A DNA stretch of 64,000 nt, taken from the NCBI GenBank assembly GCA_002914845.1, contig JXTC01000116.1:77470-141469 (forward strand), given 5' to 3'. A model generated the notes under the pieces. The model was not told the origin of the DNA. It saw only the letters and a program-made list of their open reading frames with translations, and did not search any database. Below are positions 11,476 through 23,666 of the stretch, piece by piece. Within the stretch, counting starts at the first letter, position 1. Each line of letters begins with the position of its first letter. The position numbers were made by a program, and so were the translations under genes. Origin of the DNA: Trema orientale (Eukaryota > Streptophyta > Magnoliopsida > Rosales > Cannabaceae).

Positions 11476-11985
11476 ACTTTTTAGCCAAATGACCGTTTTT
11501 TAATTCAAAATTTAGAATTTTGAAAATTATTTAAAAAATAATCATTTTTCATATTTAATATATAAAAATATATTGATTTATTTTTTGAAAATTAATTTAT
11601 TTTTGAAAAAATTTATTTACTTTATAAAAAATAGATCAACTGAAAAATGGCTATTTATCAAAATAAAATTATAAAATAGTCATTTATTAAACAAATATAA
11701 AAAACAACTATTTTTTAAAATTAATCTGAAAAAAAAATAAAAAATACTCGTTTGAGTATTTCGCATTCGATTAGTATCACCTGGGTAGGTGATACTAATT
11801 ATTGCGTATGTATTACCTAGGCAGGGATATAATCATATAATTTAAATGGGCAGGTTTTGCCTTGCTGTAGGAACGGGGCGGGGCCTGATCCGCTCCGCCC
11901 AGCCGCTTTTTTTTCTCTCTCTTTTTTTTTTTTCCGAAAAACTAGATGTGAGAAAAAAAAAAAACAATTATAGTAGCAGTCTAAA

Positions 11986-12117
11986 TACATTTGAATATAT
12001 TTGGAAATTTGTAATTAGCGTTTTTATTATTATCACTGAATATCTGCCAATTACATTTGAATATATTTGGAAATTTGTAATTAGCGTTTTTATTATTATC
12101 ACTGAATATCTGCCAAA
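11986..12117. repeat. 66-bp tandem duplication
   Basis: Copies at 11986-12051 and 12052-12117 begin TACATTTGAATATATTTGG and are nearly identical. They make the open frame across them read as a repeated peptide, which is not evidence of a gene. Confidence 0.95.
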
Positions 12118-14330
12118 TCTTTAGATATACTTTTCTTATTTTTTCATTATACAAATTTCTAGATTTTACGAAATTTAGTTTCTATTCACACGATACATTT
12201 CATTCGTGTATATGTATTTCAACCTAGATTCTTTCTTTTTTTTTTTTTTTAATAAAAACGTCATTTAAACTTTTCAAATAAATAAATAAATAAAACATCA
12301 TCATTTTTTTTAAAAAAATGCATATCTCCCTTGTTGTTCTTCATTCAGCTTTATTACTTTAAATGTATAATTTTTTATTCGAAACTTGAAAAATAATATA
12401 AATGATGAATTAAATAACAAACATATGATATTTAAATTTTAACATTAAGAGTTGATAATTTTCAGCAAAAAAAAATAAATTAAAGTTGAAATAACTTCAA
12501 AAAGGGAGGGGAAAAAAGATCATTAAAAAAACAGAGATTTTCAACCTTAAAATAGAATATTTAAATTTTCCATATATAGCTTACTCCAAAAAAGGGGGGA
12601 AAAAACAAAAGATTAGGATTTTGACCTAAAAAGAAATAACTAGAAAGAATATTTTTTTTTTTAAAAAAAAAAGTAAAACACTATTAATGTTTTATTTTTT
12701 CTTTTTGGAATAAAGGAAAAGACAATTAACACAACATATATTATAAAAGGATAATCCCAAGAATACCTCATATGTTTTAGCTAAATACTATATTTAACTA
12801 TTTATTCTCATAAAATCCAAAAATATCCTCTCTATTTTCTAAAATAGGAAAAAGTATCTTCTCTTTTTGGTCAATTTTTTTACTAAATATCTTTGTAAAT
12901 GATATTAATACTATTAAAATATTGATATCTAAACAACCCCCTTTATTGATTTCTTCAAAAAAAAAAAAACCTAAATTATATTGCATAAAAAAATAAATCA
13001 ATATTTTTCTGTAACATGAAAAAAAAAGTGTGATTTTATTTTTTAAATAAAAAATTAATTAAATTAATATGGAATGTTTGGTAATAGAATTTTTAAACAT
13101 ACACAAAGTATTTTAGATATTTCACATTCCAACTTTGACCAAAAAGGTATCAGAGTATACTTTTGAGATTTATGAGAACAAATAGTTAAATATAATATTT
13201 AGCGATAATAGATAGAGTATTTTTGAGATTATCCCTCTTATAAACGGCGCCAAACCCGGTGCGAGGTGGGGCATGGTGCCCCGATTAAAGCGAGGCAAGC
13301 ATACCTCTGTCCTGTCCAATTTTTTTTTTTTTTTTTCATTCATGTACTTAGGTCATCGTTCATCTTTTTTTAACAAATAATTTAAATCTAAGTATCAAAT
13401 TTAGAATTTTATTTTTAAATTAATTATCTTAAAAATATGATTAGTAGATGATGTGAAATCATTTTTTGAAAATTGTAGTGTCTCGTTTCCTAATTTAATG
13501 GTTTAACCACAATAATTAGAATCCACCATACACATAAGTGCTACTTTTAAACAACAAACATTAATTTTGTAAATTTAGGTCTTGTTTGGGTACACTTCTA
13601 TTTTCTATTTTCTGTTTAAATGAATAGAAATGTACAAATATTTTAGAAAACATGTTTAGTAACATTGTTTTTGTTTTCTATTTAAAAAAAATATAAACAA
13701 AATTTTTAGAAATAATGGAAGTGAGAATTTTTCACTTCCAAAATTTTTTAAACAAAAGAATAAACCTAGGAAGTAGTATTTTTCTAAATAAATTCTTTAA
13801 AGTGGTATTTGGTAAATAAGTTTTTCAAAGGTGATATGTTTCATAAAGTGCTAAAAAATAGTATTTCTAGAAATTTATATTTTTTAAATATTTAAAATGA
13901 TATTTTCTAATTAACTTTTATTTTTACCAAGCATATTTATGTTTATTGTTTTTTAAAATTAAAAGCGATTTGGTATGTTACCAAGTAAGTTTTTTGTTTA
14001 AGAAAATTAGCCATCTATAACCATTTTAGAAAACAATTACAAATTAATAGTGGGCTCGGTTTTTTCTAGATCTGGTACCGCATTTTCCTAGAAAAATACC
14101 ACTTTTCAAAATAATTTTAGAAAATATTATTTTTAGCATAGTAACTAATAACCGGTAATCAGTTTTCGAGCATTAATAACTAGTGACCAAAGGTATTTAT
14201 AACTGGCATGTAACTGATAACTGGTAATCGATAACCAGTTTTCAAATACGGATAACTAGTAACTATTTTAAGAAATGACATTTTCTAATTTTTTTTAGCC
14301 CACCATATCTCTATAATTGTGTTTTTTTTG

Positions 14331-14631
14331 GGATAATTACAAAAAAATACCCTGAGGTTTGGGTGTTCTGCAATTTAAAACCTGAAGTTTGGACTCTGTA
14401 AAATAATACCCTGAAATTAAGAATTTCTGGAAATTAATAATATCCTCTATTAAAATTAGATTAAAATAATATCCTCTATTAAAATTAGATTAATCTATAT
14501 TATTCATCTTAATTTTGAGGATATTATTGTATTTTATCAGTTAAATCTTAGGGTATTATTTCGCAGAATCCAAACTTCAAGGTTTAAATTGCATAATACT
14601 CAAATTTCAGGATATTTTTTTGCAGTTATCC
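14331..14631. mobile_element. Foldback MITE, copy 1
   Basis: Imperfect inverted-repeat element of about 300 bases. The left end GGATAATTACAAAAAAATAC and the right end ...TTTTTTTGCAGTTATCC are reverse complements over roughly 90 bases per arm (shared words CCTGAAGTTTGG / CCAAACTTCAAGG and AATAATACCCTG / GGGTATTATTT). A relative lies at 56344-56685. Superfamily not decided. Confidence 0.75.
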
Positions 14632-14640
14632 TTTTTTTTT

Positions 14641-14750
14641 TTTAGGTAAAAGTGTTAGAAACCTTGTCTATTTTTCATATTTAAAACCATTTTTTTTTAG
14701 GTAAAAGTGTTAGAAACCTTGTCTATTTTTCAGATTTAAAACCATAAACA
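14641..14750. repeat. 55-bp tandem duplication
   Basis: Two adjacent copies contain AGGTAAAAGTGTTAGAAACC, immediately right of the foldback element. Confidence 0.9.
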
Positions 14751-15154
14751 ATTTTTTTTGTTTTTGTTTTCAATTTTTATAAACAATGAATTAAAAATAT
14801 ATCCAAACATGACCTTAATTCACAAAAACACATCGATCTCTTTTTTTCTTTTTCCTCTTCTTTTTTCTAATCATAGCTGCTTGTGCACAGTACACAGAAA
14901 CAACACCAAATTGGCACTTGAGAATAGACATACACACCAGAGATGATATGTATAGAATACCGAAAATTGATGAAACGAAATTGTACACCAAATGTGGATC
15001 AACTTATGAATAAAACGAAATAGGAGATTACTTGATGTTCAAGGTTTAAGAACCTATATAATAAGCAGCTGAGAAGTTACTATAAGATTATAAAACTCAA
15101 ATATATAATTGTTTAGTTATTTATTTATTATTTTTTTTCCAGGAGAAAAGGAAA

Positions 15155-15238
15155 ATAAAAAAGATTTGGATTTGGATTTGGATTTAGATTTGGATTTGGT
15201 TTTGGTTTTGGATGTGGATTTGGATTTGAATTTGGTGT
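15155..15238. repeat. Degenerate hexanucleotide repeat GGATTT
   Basis: About 13 tandem GGATTT/GGTTTT units. It is not the plant telomere unit TTTAGGG. Confidence 0.9.
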
Positions 15239-15276
15239 TGAGTGAATGAGGTGGAGATGGTCCTTTTGGGCACGTC

Positions 15277-15408
15277 TACAGTAGGGGCGTCCCTGCGTAG
15301 GGTCCTGTCTATACACCGTTTGATGTATACACAGATTCCCCGTTATTCCACAGATTCCCATCAAACGGTGTATAAAAGGTGGTCCTACGTAGGGACGCCC
15401 CTACTGTA
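15277..15408. mobile_element. 132-bp palindromic MITE-like hairpin
   Basis: Left arm TACAGTAGGGGCGTCCCT... (15277-15325) is the reverse complement of the right arm ...AGGGACGCCCCTACTGTA (15360-15408), with about 30 bases of loop. The arms are nearly perfect, so the element is young or structurally constrained. No target duplication is certain. Confidence 0.75.
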
Positions 15409-15540
15409 TCCCTCCCCTATTTATTTATATCTCTTAAATAAAAGAAAAAAGTGTGAAACTTTATGGAAAGACGACGCGTTGAAGTAACGCGGCATATTGA
15501 TTATTCATATCACGTTTAGAAATCCCATTAATTTAATGAG

Positions 15541-15572
<32 letters not shown>
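15541..15572. repeat. (TA)n microsatellite
   Basis: About 14 TA units in the presumed promoter of the glycine/proline-rich gene. Confidence 0.9.
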
Positions 15573-15576
<4 letters not shown>

Positions 15577-15719
15577 GGTAAATAGAAGAACAAAAGGAAA
15601 GAAACTAGTTTGGGCCGAGGGAGGGAAGAGGAACGAAAAGAAGAAGAAGAAGAGCAAAAATCCCATATTCCCGCCCAATTAAAAACAATAAAAATAATAA
15701 TAATTTATCGAAATTCGAA

Positions 15720-16460
15720 ACATAAAAGCCCTGAGAGAGAATCACAATCATCGTTATCTTTATAATATTCTCAGAGCCAGACCCAGAACCCAGAACCCAG
15801 ACCCAGACCCAGACCCAGACCCAGAGAGGTACGTACTACGTTCTACTTTCTCTCTCTCTCTTTTTTTTTTCTTTTGATTGATTGATTGATTGATTGATAA
15901 TATAAATTTGCCTATTTTGTGAGTCAAGAGTTTGTTTTGTTTGATCAAATCTTTGTTATATAAAGATGATGAGTTGCGTTGCGTAGATCATTTATGTCGT
16001 CATATCGACTTGTAGTAGAAGTTGGTTTCATCTCTTTGCCTTTGTTTTTATTTGAATTTTGAATTTGAATTTTGATTTGATTGGATTTCATTATTGATAA
16101 TTATTATCGATATTATTATTATTCTTGTCTAGAAAAATGTATGGTTTTGAAGATTGATGGATGTGTGCTTTGGTTTATTACAATTGAATTGGGGCTGAGT
16201 GGGGAGGACCCTTTTTCCATCGCAATTAATTTTAATTTACTTGACTTTGATTAAATCAACAACACCACCTTACTTATCTTATTAATAATGCTTCTTTGAT
16301 TTTATTATCTACATCTTTATGTATCCACTTTTGTCTCCTAATTCTATATTATCTGATTTCCATGATTAAGCAACTTACTTGAGATATTCATTCATCTTCA
16401 GTGTGATAGTAATTTTCCTCCAAGCAAAGTTTGAGTTTGAATCTTGATCATATAGATTAG
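15720..16460 (+). other. 5' leader and leader intron of the glycine/proline-rich gene
   Basis: A likely untranslated exon (about 15720-15828) contains a CAGACC/CAGAAC hexamer repeat and ends at AGAGAG|GTACGT. An intron then runs to shortly before the start codon at 16461. It contains a (GATT)n run at about 15877-15898. Exact transcript ends are not visible. Confidence 0.45.
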
Positions 16461-17612
16461 ATGGGGAAAGGCAAGCACCACCATGATGACAGGGGCCTCT
16501 TCTCACATCTTGCTGGATATGCTGGTGGTGGTGGTGGTGGATACTACCCACAACATGGATCCTACCCTCCTCACCAACCTTACTCCTCCTATCCACCTCC
16601 CCAACCTTACCCCCCTCCCCCTGCTGGATATCCTCCTCCCGCCTACCCACCTGCCGGATATCCTCCCCACGCCGCTTACCCGCCACCCCCATATCCTCCC
16701 CCTCCCCCTGCTGGATACCCTCCTGCCGCTTATCCCGCTCCATCTGCTCCATATCATGCAGGTATACATACATTACCCCTTTTCCCTTTCTACTTCCTCT
16801 GTCCTTTGACTACTATACAAACAAGCTTCTAACTCTCGTCTTCATCATTTACTATATTTTGAGATAATGCCTGTTACTCATTCTTAGGATTCTAGACAAA
16901 AGAACACATAGGAAGCGTTACTAACTTAGAGATTATTAGAAATATAAGGGTGCGTTTGGTACATGATTCGAATCCTATTCTTTAAATCCAGAAACAGCTT
17001 TTATATAGAAAGTTGGAAGGATAAATTTATCCTTCCAACTTTCTATATAAAAGCTGTTTCTGGATTTGAAGAATAGGATTCGAATCCTGTACCAAACGCG
17101 CCCTAAGAGTTTAGAGTGCAATGAAATCTGAATAATATTCATCTGTTTTGTTCAGCTGGTATTCTGTCCAACATCAACTTAATTTGTTCTCCTGTCACTT
17201 TCTAAAATCGAGAAAGCAAAAGTATTGATTAGTTTGTGTGTCCAGAAATATACATGTGGTAGAGACTCATAGAGTCGTCTTTTTGTTGAACCCATTTACA
17301 AAAGCCCAACACAATTGCTGTTTGAACTACGTATCGGTACCACCATCATCATTATCATGATATTTTGCTGATTGCTATACATCGGTTATCACAGGGCCCC
17401 ACGGACCTGGTATGGGACCAATGCTAGCTGGGGGTCTAACGGCTGCAGCTGTTGCGTACGGTGCTCACCACCTTGCACATGGACATGGCCATGGAGGTTA
17501 CCATGGTTATCATCACGGCAAGTTCAAGCATGGTAAGTTTGGGAAGCGCTGGAAGCATGGTATGTTTGGGAAGCATGGGGGCAAGTTCATGAAGTTTAAG
17601 AGATGGAAGTGA
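16461..17612 (+). CDS. Glycine- and proline-rich XYPPX-repeat protein (GPRP family)
   Basis: Two coding exons (16461-16761 and 17395-17612) give 172 residues. Layout: N-terminal MGKGKHHHDDRGLFSHLAG; a Gly run; a long proline domain of YPPP / AGYPP / AYPP repeats (about residues 30-100); a small hydrophobic Ala-rich segment (GPMLAGGLTAAAVAYGAHH, about 108-126) that could insert in or associate with membrane; and a basic C-terminus of HGHGG and HGKFKHGKFGKRWK repeats. This is the plan of small plant GPRP proteins, whose biochemical role is poorly known. It fits Arabidopsis At5g17650 from memory. The single coding intron carries a Tourist-type MITE. The split codon G|GG (Gly101) confirms the junction. 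Confidence 0.92.
16948..17103. mobile_element. Tourist/PIF-Harbinger-type MITE in GPRP intron
   Basis: 156-base near-perfect hairpin. Termini GGGTGCGTTTGGTAC and GTACCAAACGCGCCC are flanked by TAA target duplications at 16945-16947 and 17104-17106. A GGGxxxGTTTGG terminus with a TAA/TTA duplication is the Tourist pattern. The arms match over about 70 bases each, with few differences. Confidence 0.9.
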
Positions 17613-18543
17613 TAAGTGATGATACAAAGCACAAGAATGCAATGGACGAGTATAAGAGGCCTAAATTGACCATTGTTCATTAATAAGGACAACCATTAAC
17701 AGTTCTTTTTTTTTTTTTCGAGTCTTCTTTTCATTTCTTTTGTTGGTTTTGTTTTTGGAACTACGAGAGCAATGGTACTGTGATTATGATGTGGCTTTAT
17801 TAAACCCCTTATATATGTACATATATATATATATATATAGAGGAGGTTTCAATGGTTACGTCTCTATGAGTAACCATCACATGTGTTGATATAATCACAT
17901 GTGTTGATATAATTTTTATAATGAAAAACTAGGATTGGGTTTTGGAATGTATGGAACAGATTGTGAAGGGTTGGGCCTCACTGTGGAATGCTGAAATGGT
18001 GGGTATTCCATTTCATTAGAAAATGCATGTTCGCAGACCACCCTGTGGCCCATGAGACCATGAGATCATGGGACTAAGCGAGGCATGTGTCTTGCAGAGC
18101 ACTCGAAAAGCGATTAGAGAAGCATATGCCTTCATGATACACGCGACTCTAATTTTGAATGGTTGACTTTGGACTTTGGACAACCATAAAGTTCAGTCAA
18201 ACACTTGTACACTCAAATTTGCATATTTTACAGCCTTGCGTGTTTCTTCAATCATGCATGTGGATGCTTTTTGAAATAGCCGAAGTGGTGATCAAACCTA
18301 GTTTCCTTCAAACTAATAAATTAATAATATTGAACAATCTTGTTAAGTTCAACCAATCTTGATTAGTGAATATCCATTCAAATCAACACCTAATTAATTG
18401 AATTCTATTGTGTATGTGACTGTTAATTCAAGTTGCTCTAATCCAATTAGGATTCTTAATAGAGTAAATATGCAAATGCGGGAATTAAGATTCCTATTTA
18501 TGCTTTGGACTAGTCTATTCTAAGACTTTGTAAATAGATCTTG
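17613..18543. other. 3' flank of GPRP gene
   Basis: Holds the 3'-UTR, a TA-rich microsatellite near 17814-17840 and a short ATAATCACATGTGTTGAT duplication near 17875-17915. No gene seen. Confidence 0.5.
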
Positions 18544-18923
18544 TGATGCAGAATAGGAAACGACTACTTTAGGAATATTATTGTCACTGTTATTAATTAA
18601 TTTCGAATCAATTATTAGGTTTTTTAATTTTGAGTAATTAGATTTAAGTTTTTTCTTTTTGTTGGTTTCTAGAATGGAAATTTATTTACTTTCCTAGTTG
18701 AACCCGATTATTGCTTTATAAATAGGTCATATGTTGCTTTCAGTATGTGTGAATGAATAAATTGATTAAGTAATCAAATTTCTCCCTTTTGACTCTCTTT
18801 CTTTATGAGTTCTTATTTTGATTATCTATTACTCTTCTACATATTCATATGTTTCTATTTTATTCTATTTCACCCCTTGCTATTTTATTAATTCTCTTTC
18901 TTTTCTCATATTATCCTATATCA
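18544..18923 (+). repeat. LTR1 of the small element
   Basis: Begins TGATG and ends near TATATCA just before the primer-binding-like site. Pairs with 20246-20629. Confidence 0.65.
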
Positions 18924-20245
18924 ACTGGTACTTGAGCTTAGTCCATTTTTCTATGACTATCCTTCATATTTCTTTTTCCTTCTTTCTTCTACCAATTCAA
19001 ATCCAAAAAAAAAAAAAACAAAAAAACAAAATTCTTTNTCTATACAACTGTCACTGCCACCTTGTTTCTACCATCATCCACCAATTTTTCCTACATGCAG
19101 CCAACACTCTCACATATGACCCGCATGTCTCATCATTTATCCTCCGTCTTTCGTTATTCAATCCCAAAATTCTACACTTCCCATCATTGACTAAGTCAAC
19201 GCTCTTCGTCACGCCTCTCATTTCTAGCGTAGTTCACTTATTCAAATCTGGTTCACAGCTCTCTACAATTCTCTCCCCCACAAGGTTTTCTTGCAAAATA
19301 ACACAGTTTACTTCAAATTCCACCCTTTTGCACTTTGATCTTTGAAATGTTGAAGTTTCGTAGCTCAGCTCCTGGTTGGGTGAAGTTTTGCGGTTTTGTC
19401 CTAAATTTTAATATCCTTAAGCCAACGCTCGGGAACATTTTGTGTAATATTTTTTTCGCATTGACACTTTGTCTTATGGTTCTATTAGTTAGGTAATTAT
19501 ATAATATTTGTTTTGATCCATTACGTATGAATTTTCCAATTAATTCTTATCAAGACTATTATCAAGTAACGTATTATCATAACTAACTATATAGTGACCA
19601 TTACTACTATGTCTAATCTAATCATGATCTATATTACGATAACCAATATTATTATGATCCTAGGTTTTTCATAACTCTATGCTAGACACCCTAGTATTAG
19701 ACATGTTAGCAATATTGAAAATTATGACGGATCTACATTTGGTATATTGTTTACTCGTGCTAATGCTAATTTTGCCAAATTAACCATCAAATGCGATAAA
19801 ATTACTCACATTTTCTAAGGTATACTTCTTCAGTTAGAAGAATTAACGGTATTAAATAGTAGCAAGAACGACCATTATAAACAATTTACTAAGGTCTTTA
19901 ATGTATTTTGTAATGTACAACAATATTGCACTCTAGTTACACTCATTGTTCCTAGTCCACCTAAACATCAAATTCTAAAACTTAGATCAAATGTATATTA
20001 TTTGATTTTGTTTCTAATATTACTATTGGACTACTTTTCAGTTTGAGATATTTTTCTGAGAAATAAAGTATTCAGACATATCTTATGCTCTAGAAAGAAT
20101 GGAATAAATGCAAAGAATCCAAATCGTGCATCTTCATCAAGTATTAAGCCTTTTCGTTTGTTAATTTTTCTCTCTTTCAGAATGTCGGTTTATAATGTAT
20201 ATGAATTTTAACTCACTGAAGTCGAGTTCTTAAATTCCAAGAGAT

Positions 20246-20629
20246 TGATGTGGAATAGGAGACATATATTTTAGGAATATTATTTTTACCATTATTGAAT
20301 AGGTTTTATTTAATTATTAGGCTATTTTGATTTCGAGTAACTCTATTTAAGCTTTTCTGTCTTTATCAGTTTCTAGATTTTTTACTTTCCTAATTGAATC
20401 TAATTGCTTATCTATAAATAAGTCATCTATGTCATTACTTTCAGTATATTAAGAATGACTAAATTGATTAAGTTATTAAGTTTCTCTCGCCATGATTCTC
20501 TTTTTCTCTGAGTTTTTATCGTAATTCTCTATTACTCTTCTACCTATTCATTTTGATTCTTTCTTAATTATATTCATATCTTGCTATTTTACTAATTTTC
20601 TCTTTCTTTTCTCATATTATCTCACATCA
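20246..20629 (+). repeat. LTR2 of the small element
   Basis: Begins TGATG and ends near CACATCA. Pairs with 18544-18923 with many substitutions and small indels. Confidence 0.65.
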
Positions 20630-21144
20630 TCTTACGTTCAATCAAATTTTGAGAAGGCAAGATAGAGCAATAATGTAACTTAGTGAGAGGGTTTGTAAGA
20701 ATGGTTTTTTTCTTATATTGATTCTGAAAAATAGGTACAACTTATAGGACTTACAGTTACTAAAAATATACAATCGTAATTATCTCTTAATTTATTACAA
20801 ATCTTTTGTAATTAATTCTAATTGAATTACAAAATAATTCAATACTCCCCCTCAAGTTAGTGTGTAGATATCTATCATGCCCAACTTGTCCACAAATTTT
20901 GAAAATATGCGATTTTAGACTGCTTTGATGAGAATATCTGCCAACTGTTCTTCAGATCAAATTTCTGGTAATTCTAGATTCTTTCCTCCAATTTCTCTCA
21001 GATGAAATACCGGTTAATCTTGATATGCTTTGTTCGATCATGATGAACTTGATTATAGGCCATATCATGAGCAAACTTGTTATCAGAGTAAAACCGGATT
21101 AGTTTATTTGATAAATAACCCAAATCCTGAAAGAGAAGATTTAG

Positions 21145-21639
21145 TCATAGATCTTCACAAACTCCAAGAGCCATTCCCCTAAGTTCTGCTTCACCACTTG
21201 AGCGAGCAACAACACTTTGTTTCTTGCTCCTCCAAGTAACGAGTATGCCACCTACAAAGGTAAAATATCCTGAAATAGATTGCATGTCAATTTTATCTCC
21301 AGCCCAGTCTACATCAGTGTATACCTCGATGGTATGTTCCTTTATTTTCTTAGAGAACAAAATTCCTTTTTCTGGAGCTGATTTCAAGTATCTCAAAATT
21401 CGTATGACTGCATTCATATGCTGCTCACCTGGATTATGCATAAATTGGCTGACGATGCTCAAAGCATATGCAAGATCTGGTCTTGTGTGTGCTGAGTACA
21501 TCAATCTGCCAACAAGTCTTTGGTATCTCCCTTTGTCAGCTGGAACTTGATCAGTTTCAACATGCAATTTCAATCCTTCCTCAATTGGTGTATTTACTGG
21601 TTGACATACTAACATCCCAATTTCTTCCAGAAGATCCAA
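21145..21639 (-). pseudogene. Copia RNase H fragment
   Basis: 164 codons with the RT thumb/connection words RYQRLVGRLMYSAHTRPDLAYA, then the RNase H start (VYTDVDWAGD) and SKKQSVVARSSGEAE. The frame stops before the end of RNase H. Confidence 0.85.
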
Positions 21640-23666
21640 AGCATATTTTCTTTGAGATAAGAAAATACTTTTCTGAGATCAAGATACTTCGATTCCCAAA
21701 TATTTTAAAGAGCCTAGATCTTTTGTTTCAAATTCTTTGGACAAATATTCTTGTAGAGCCTTTCTTTCGACTGGATTATTTCCTGTTACTACCATGTCAT
21801 CAACATAAATAATAAGTGCAGTAATGTTACCATTTTTCTTCTTCAGGAATAGAGCGTGATCTGAATTGCTCTGATGATAACCAAGTGCTACCATAGATTT
21901 AGTGAATCTTCCAAACTAGGCCTTGGGAGATTGCTTCAAACCATATAATAATTTCTTTAATTTACACACATTCTGTCTTTACTTTTCTGTTACCATGCAC
22001 CCTGGGGAAAGATCCATGTAGACTTTCTCAGATAGTTTCCCATGCAAAAAGGCATTCTTCACATCAAACTGCTATAGTGGCCATCCAAAATTTGCAGCTA
22101 AGGATAACAAGACCCGAACTGTGTTGATTTTTACTACAGGTGCAAAAGTTTCAGTGTAATCAATTCCTTGAGTCTCCCTTTGCCACCAATCTTGCTTTGA
22201 AGCGTTCAATTATACCATCAGTTTTGTACTTTATAGATTAAATCTATCGACAGCCAACTAGTCTCTTTCCTGTAGGAAGATCTACTAGCTCCCATGTCTG
22301 GTTCTTTTGTAAGGAGGCTATCTCCTAATTAATTATAGCTTTCCACCGTGGGTCAGTTAAAGCTTCCTACACACTGTTAGGAATAGATACAGTAGATAAT
22401 TGATTTGCAAATGACTGATTTGTTTTTGACAATTTATGTATAGACATATAATGGCTCATGGGATATCTTACTTTACTAGACAACTCAGGTTCATAAGTTG
22501 GGTTTGGAATACCTTTTGTGTGACGTTGTGGTAATTGTCTCCTAGATGACTCAGGTATTGTATAAGGAGTATCCTCAGCTAATGATTGGTTTGGTATATT
22601 ACTTAGGAGAGACTGCAGCTCGGCCTCTGAAGTTTATGGAATTTCTTGATTTTCTGGATGTTCATTACCACTTATATCCAAGTTACCTATATATTCATCA
22701 GATATTTCTGCCACATCAACTTTTATCTCCTCTGTATTTGTCATAAGATTATATTCAAAAGTTTGAATTTCATCAAGATACTCTCCCTGAAATTCAGACG
22801 TAGAGTAATACATCGTATCTTCATGGAAGACAACATCCATAGTGATAAATATTCGCTGAGTAAGGGGTGATAACATCGATATCCTTTTTGATGTAGAGCA
22901 TATCCAACAAAAATATATTTCAAGGCGTGAGACATTAACTTACTCCATTAATCTTTAGGTAGATAAATGTAGGCAATACAACCAAAGACATGAGGAGTTA
23001 GACTGGGAACTGTGGGTGCGACAACAGCATCGGTAAGTGCTTGAAAAGGTGTTTGGAAGTTGAGCGACCTTGATGAAACCCGATTTATGAGATAGGCGGC
23101 AAGGAGAAGAGCTTTGCCCCAGTAGTAGGGGGCATGTGTGCTTCAATGAGCGAAGCACGAACAGCCTCTAATAAGTGTCTGTTTTTTCGTTCAGCAATAC
23201 CGTTCTGCTGTGGTGTATCTGGACAACTAGTTTGATGAATGGAGCCATAAGAGTCCAAAAAATATTAGAGTTCAGCACTACGATATTCGCTCCCATTATC
23301 ACTTCGAAGTACTTGTATCTGAGCATTGTATTGTATATGTACAGTATTATAAAACTTCTGAAATAACATTGTAACTTCTGATTTGGATTTCATCAAACAT
23401 AACCAAGTCATCCGAGTACAATCATCGATAAAGGTAGCAAGCTAATGAGCGCATCCCAATGTAGGAACTTTGGAAGGACCCCAAACATCAGAGTGAATAA
23501 CTATAAACAGAGTTGGACTTTTATTTAAACTTAAAAAAAATGAAGCACGATGGCTTTTTGCAAGTGTACAAACATCACAATTGAAACTAGACATATCCAA
23601 ATCAGTAAACAAAGTAGGAAACAACCATTTTAAGTAACCAAATAAGGCATGGCCCAAATATCAATG

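Larger units (their letters stand above)
11476..15710. other. Gene-poor AT-rich region with repeats
   Basis: No supported gene. It contains tandem duplications, a foldback MITE, a short palindrome and microsatellites listed separately. GC-rich islands at 11846-11905 and 13245-13310 stand out from the AT-rich background and look like remains of one or two transposable elements. Degenerate ATAACTGGTAA-type words recur at 14140-14265. Confidence 0.6.
18544..20629 (+). mobile_element. Small decayed LTR retroelement
   Basis: Two diverged direct repeats of about 380 bases are 1.3 kb apart: LTR1 about 18544-18923 and LTR2 about 20246-20629. They share TTTAGGAATATTAT, ACTTTCCTA.TTGAA, TAAATTGATTAAGT, ATTACTCTTCTAC and TTTTCTCATATTAT. 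Directly after LTR1 comes ACTGGTACTTGAGC, a mutated form of the TGGTATCAGAGC primer-binding site complementary to initiator tRNA-Met. The interior has no long open frame. The level of LTR divergence indicates an old insertion. It could be a non-autonomous element or a deleted copia element. Confidence 0.7.

Noticed and set aside
11846..12124. 92-codon open frame with a repeated peptide
   Set aside because: The peptide repeat is only the 66-bp tandem duplication translated; composition is AT-driven.
11826..13320. One transposon bounded by the two GC-rich islands
   Set aside because: The islands at 11846-11905 and 13245-13310 are not inverted or direct copies of each other over a useful length, so a single element could not be supported.
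15155..15238. Interstitial telomere repeat
   Set aside because: The unit is GGATTT, not TTTAGGG.
16375..16809. Several long frames on both strands over the GPRP exon
   Set aside because: Shadows of the GC-rich proline-repeat coding exon. Only the MGKGKHHH frame splices correctly.
18818..19345. 175-codon open frame
   Set aside because: It starts inside LTR1 and runs through the decayed interior of a retroelement. No protein similarity seen.
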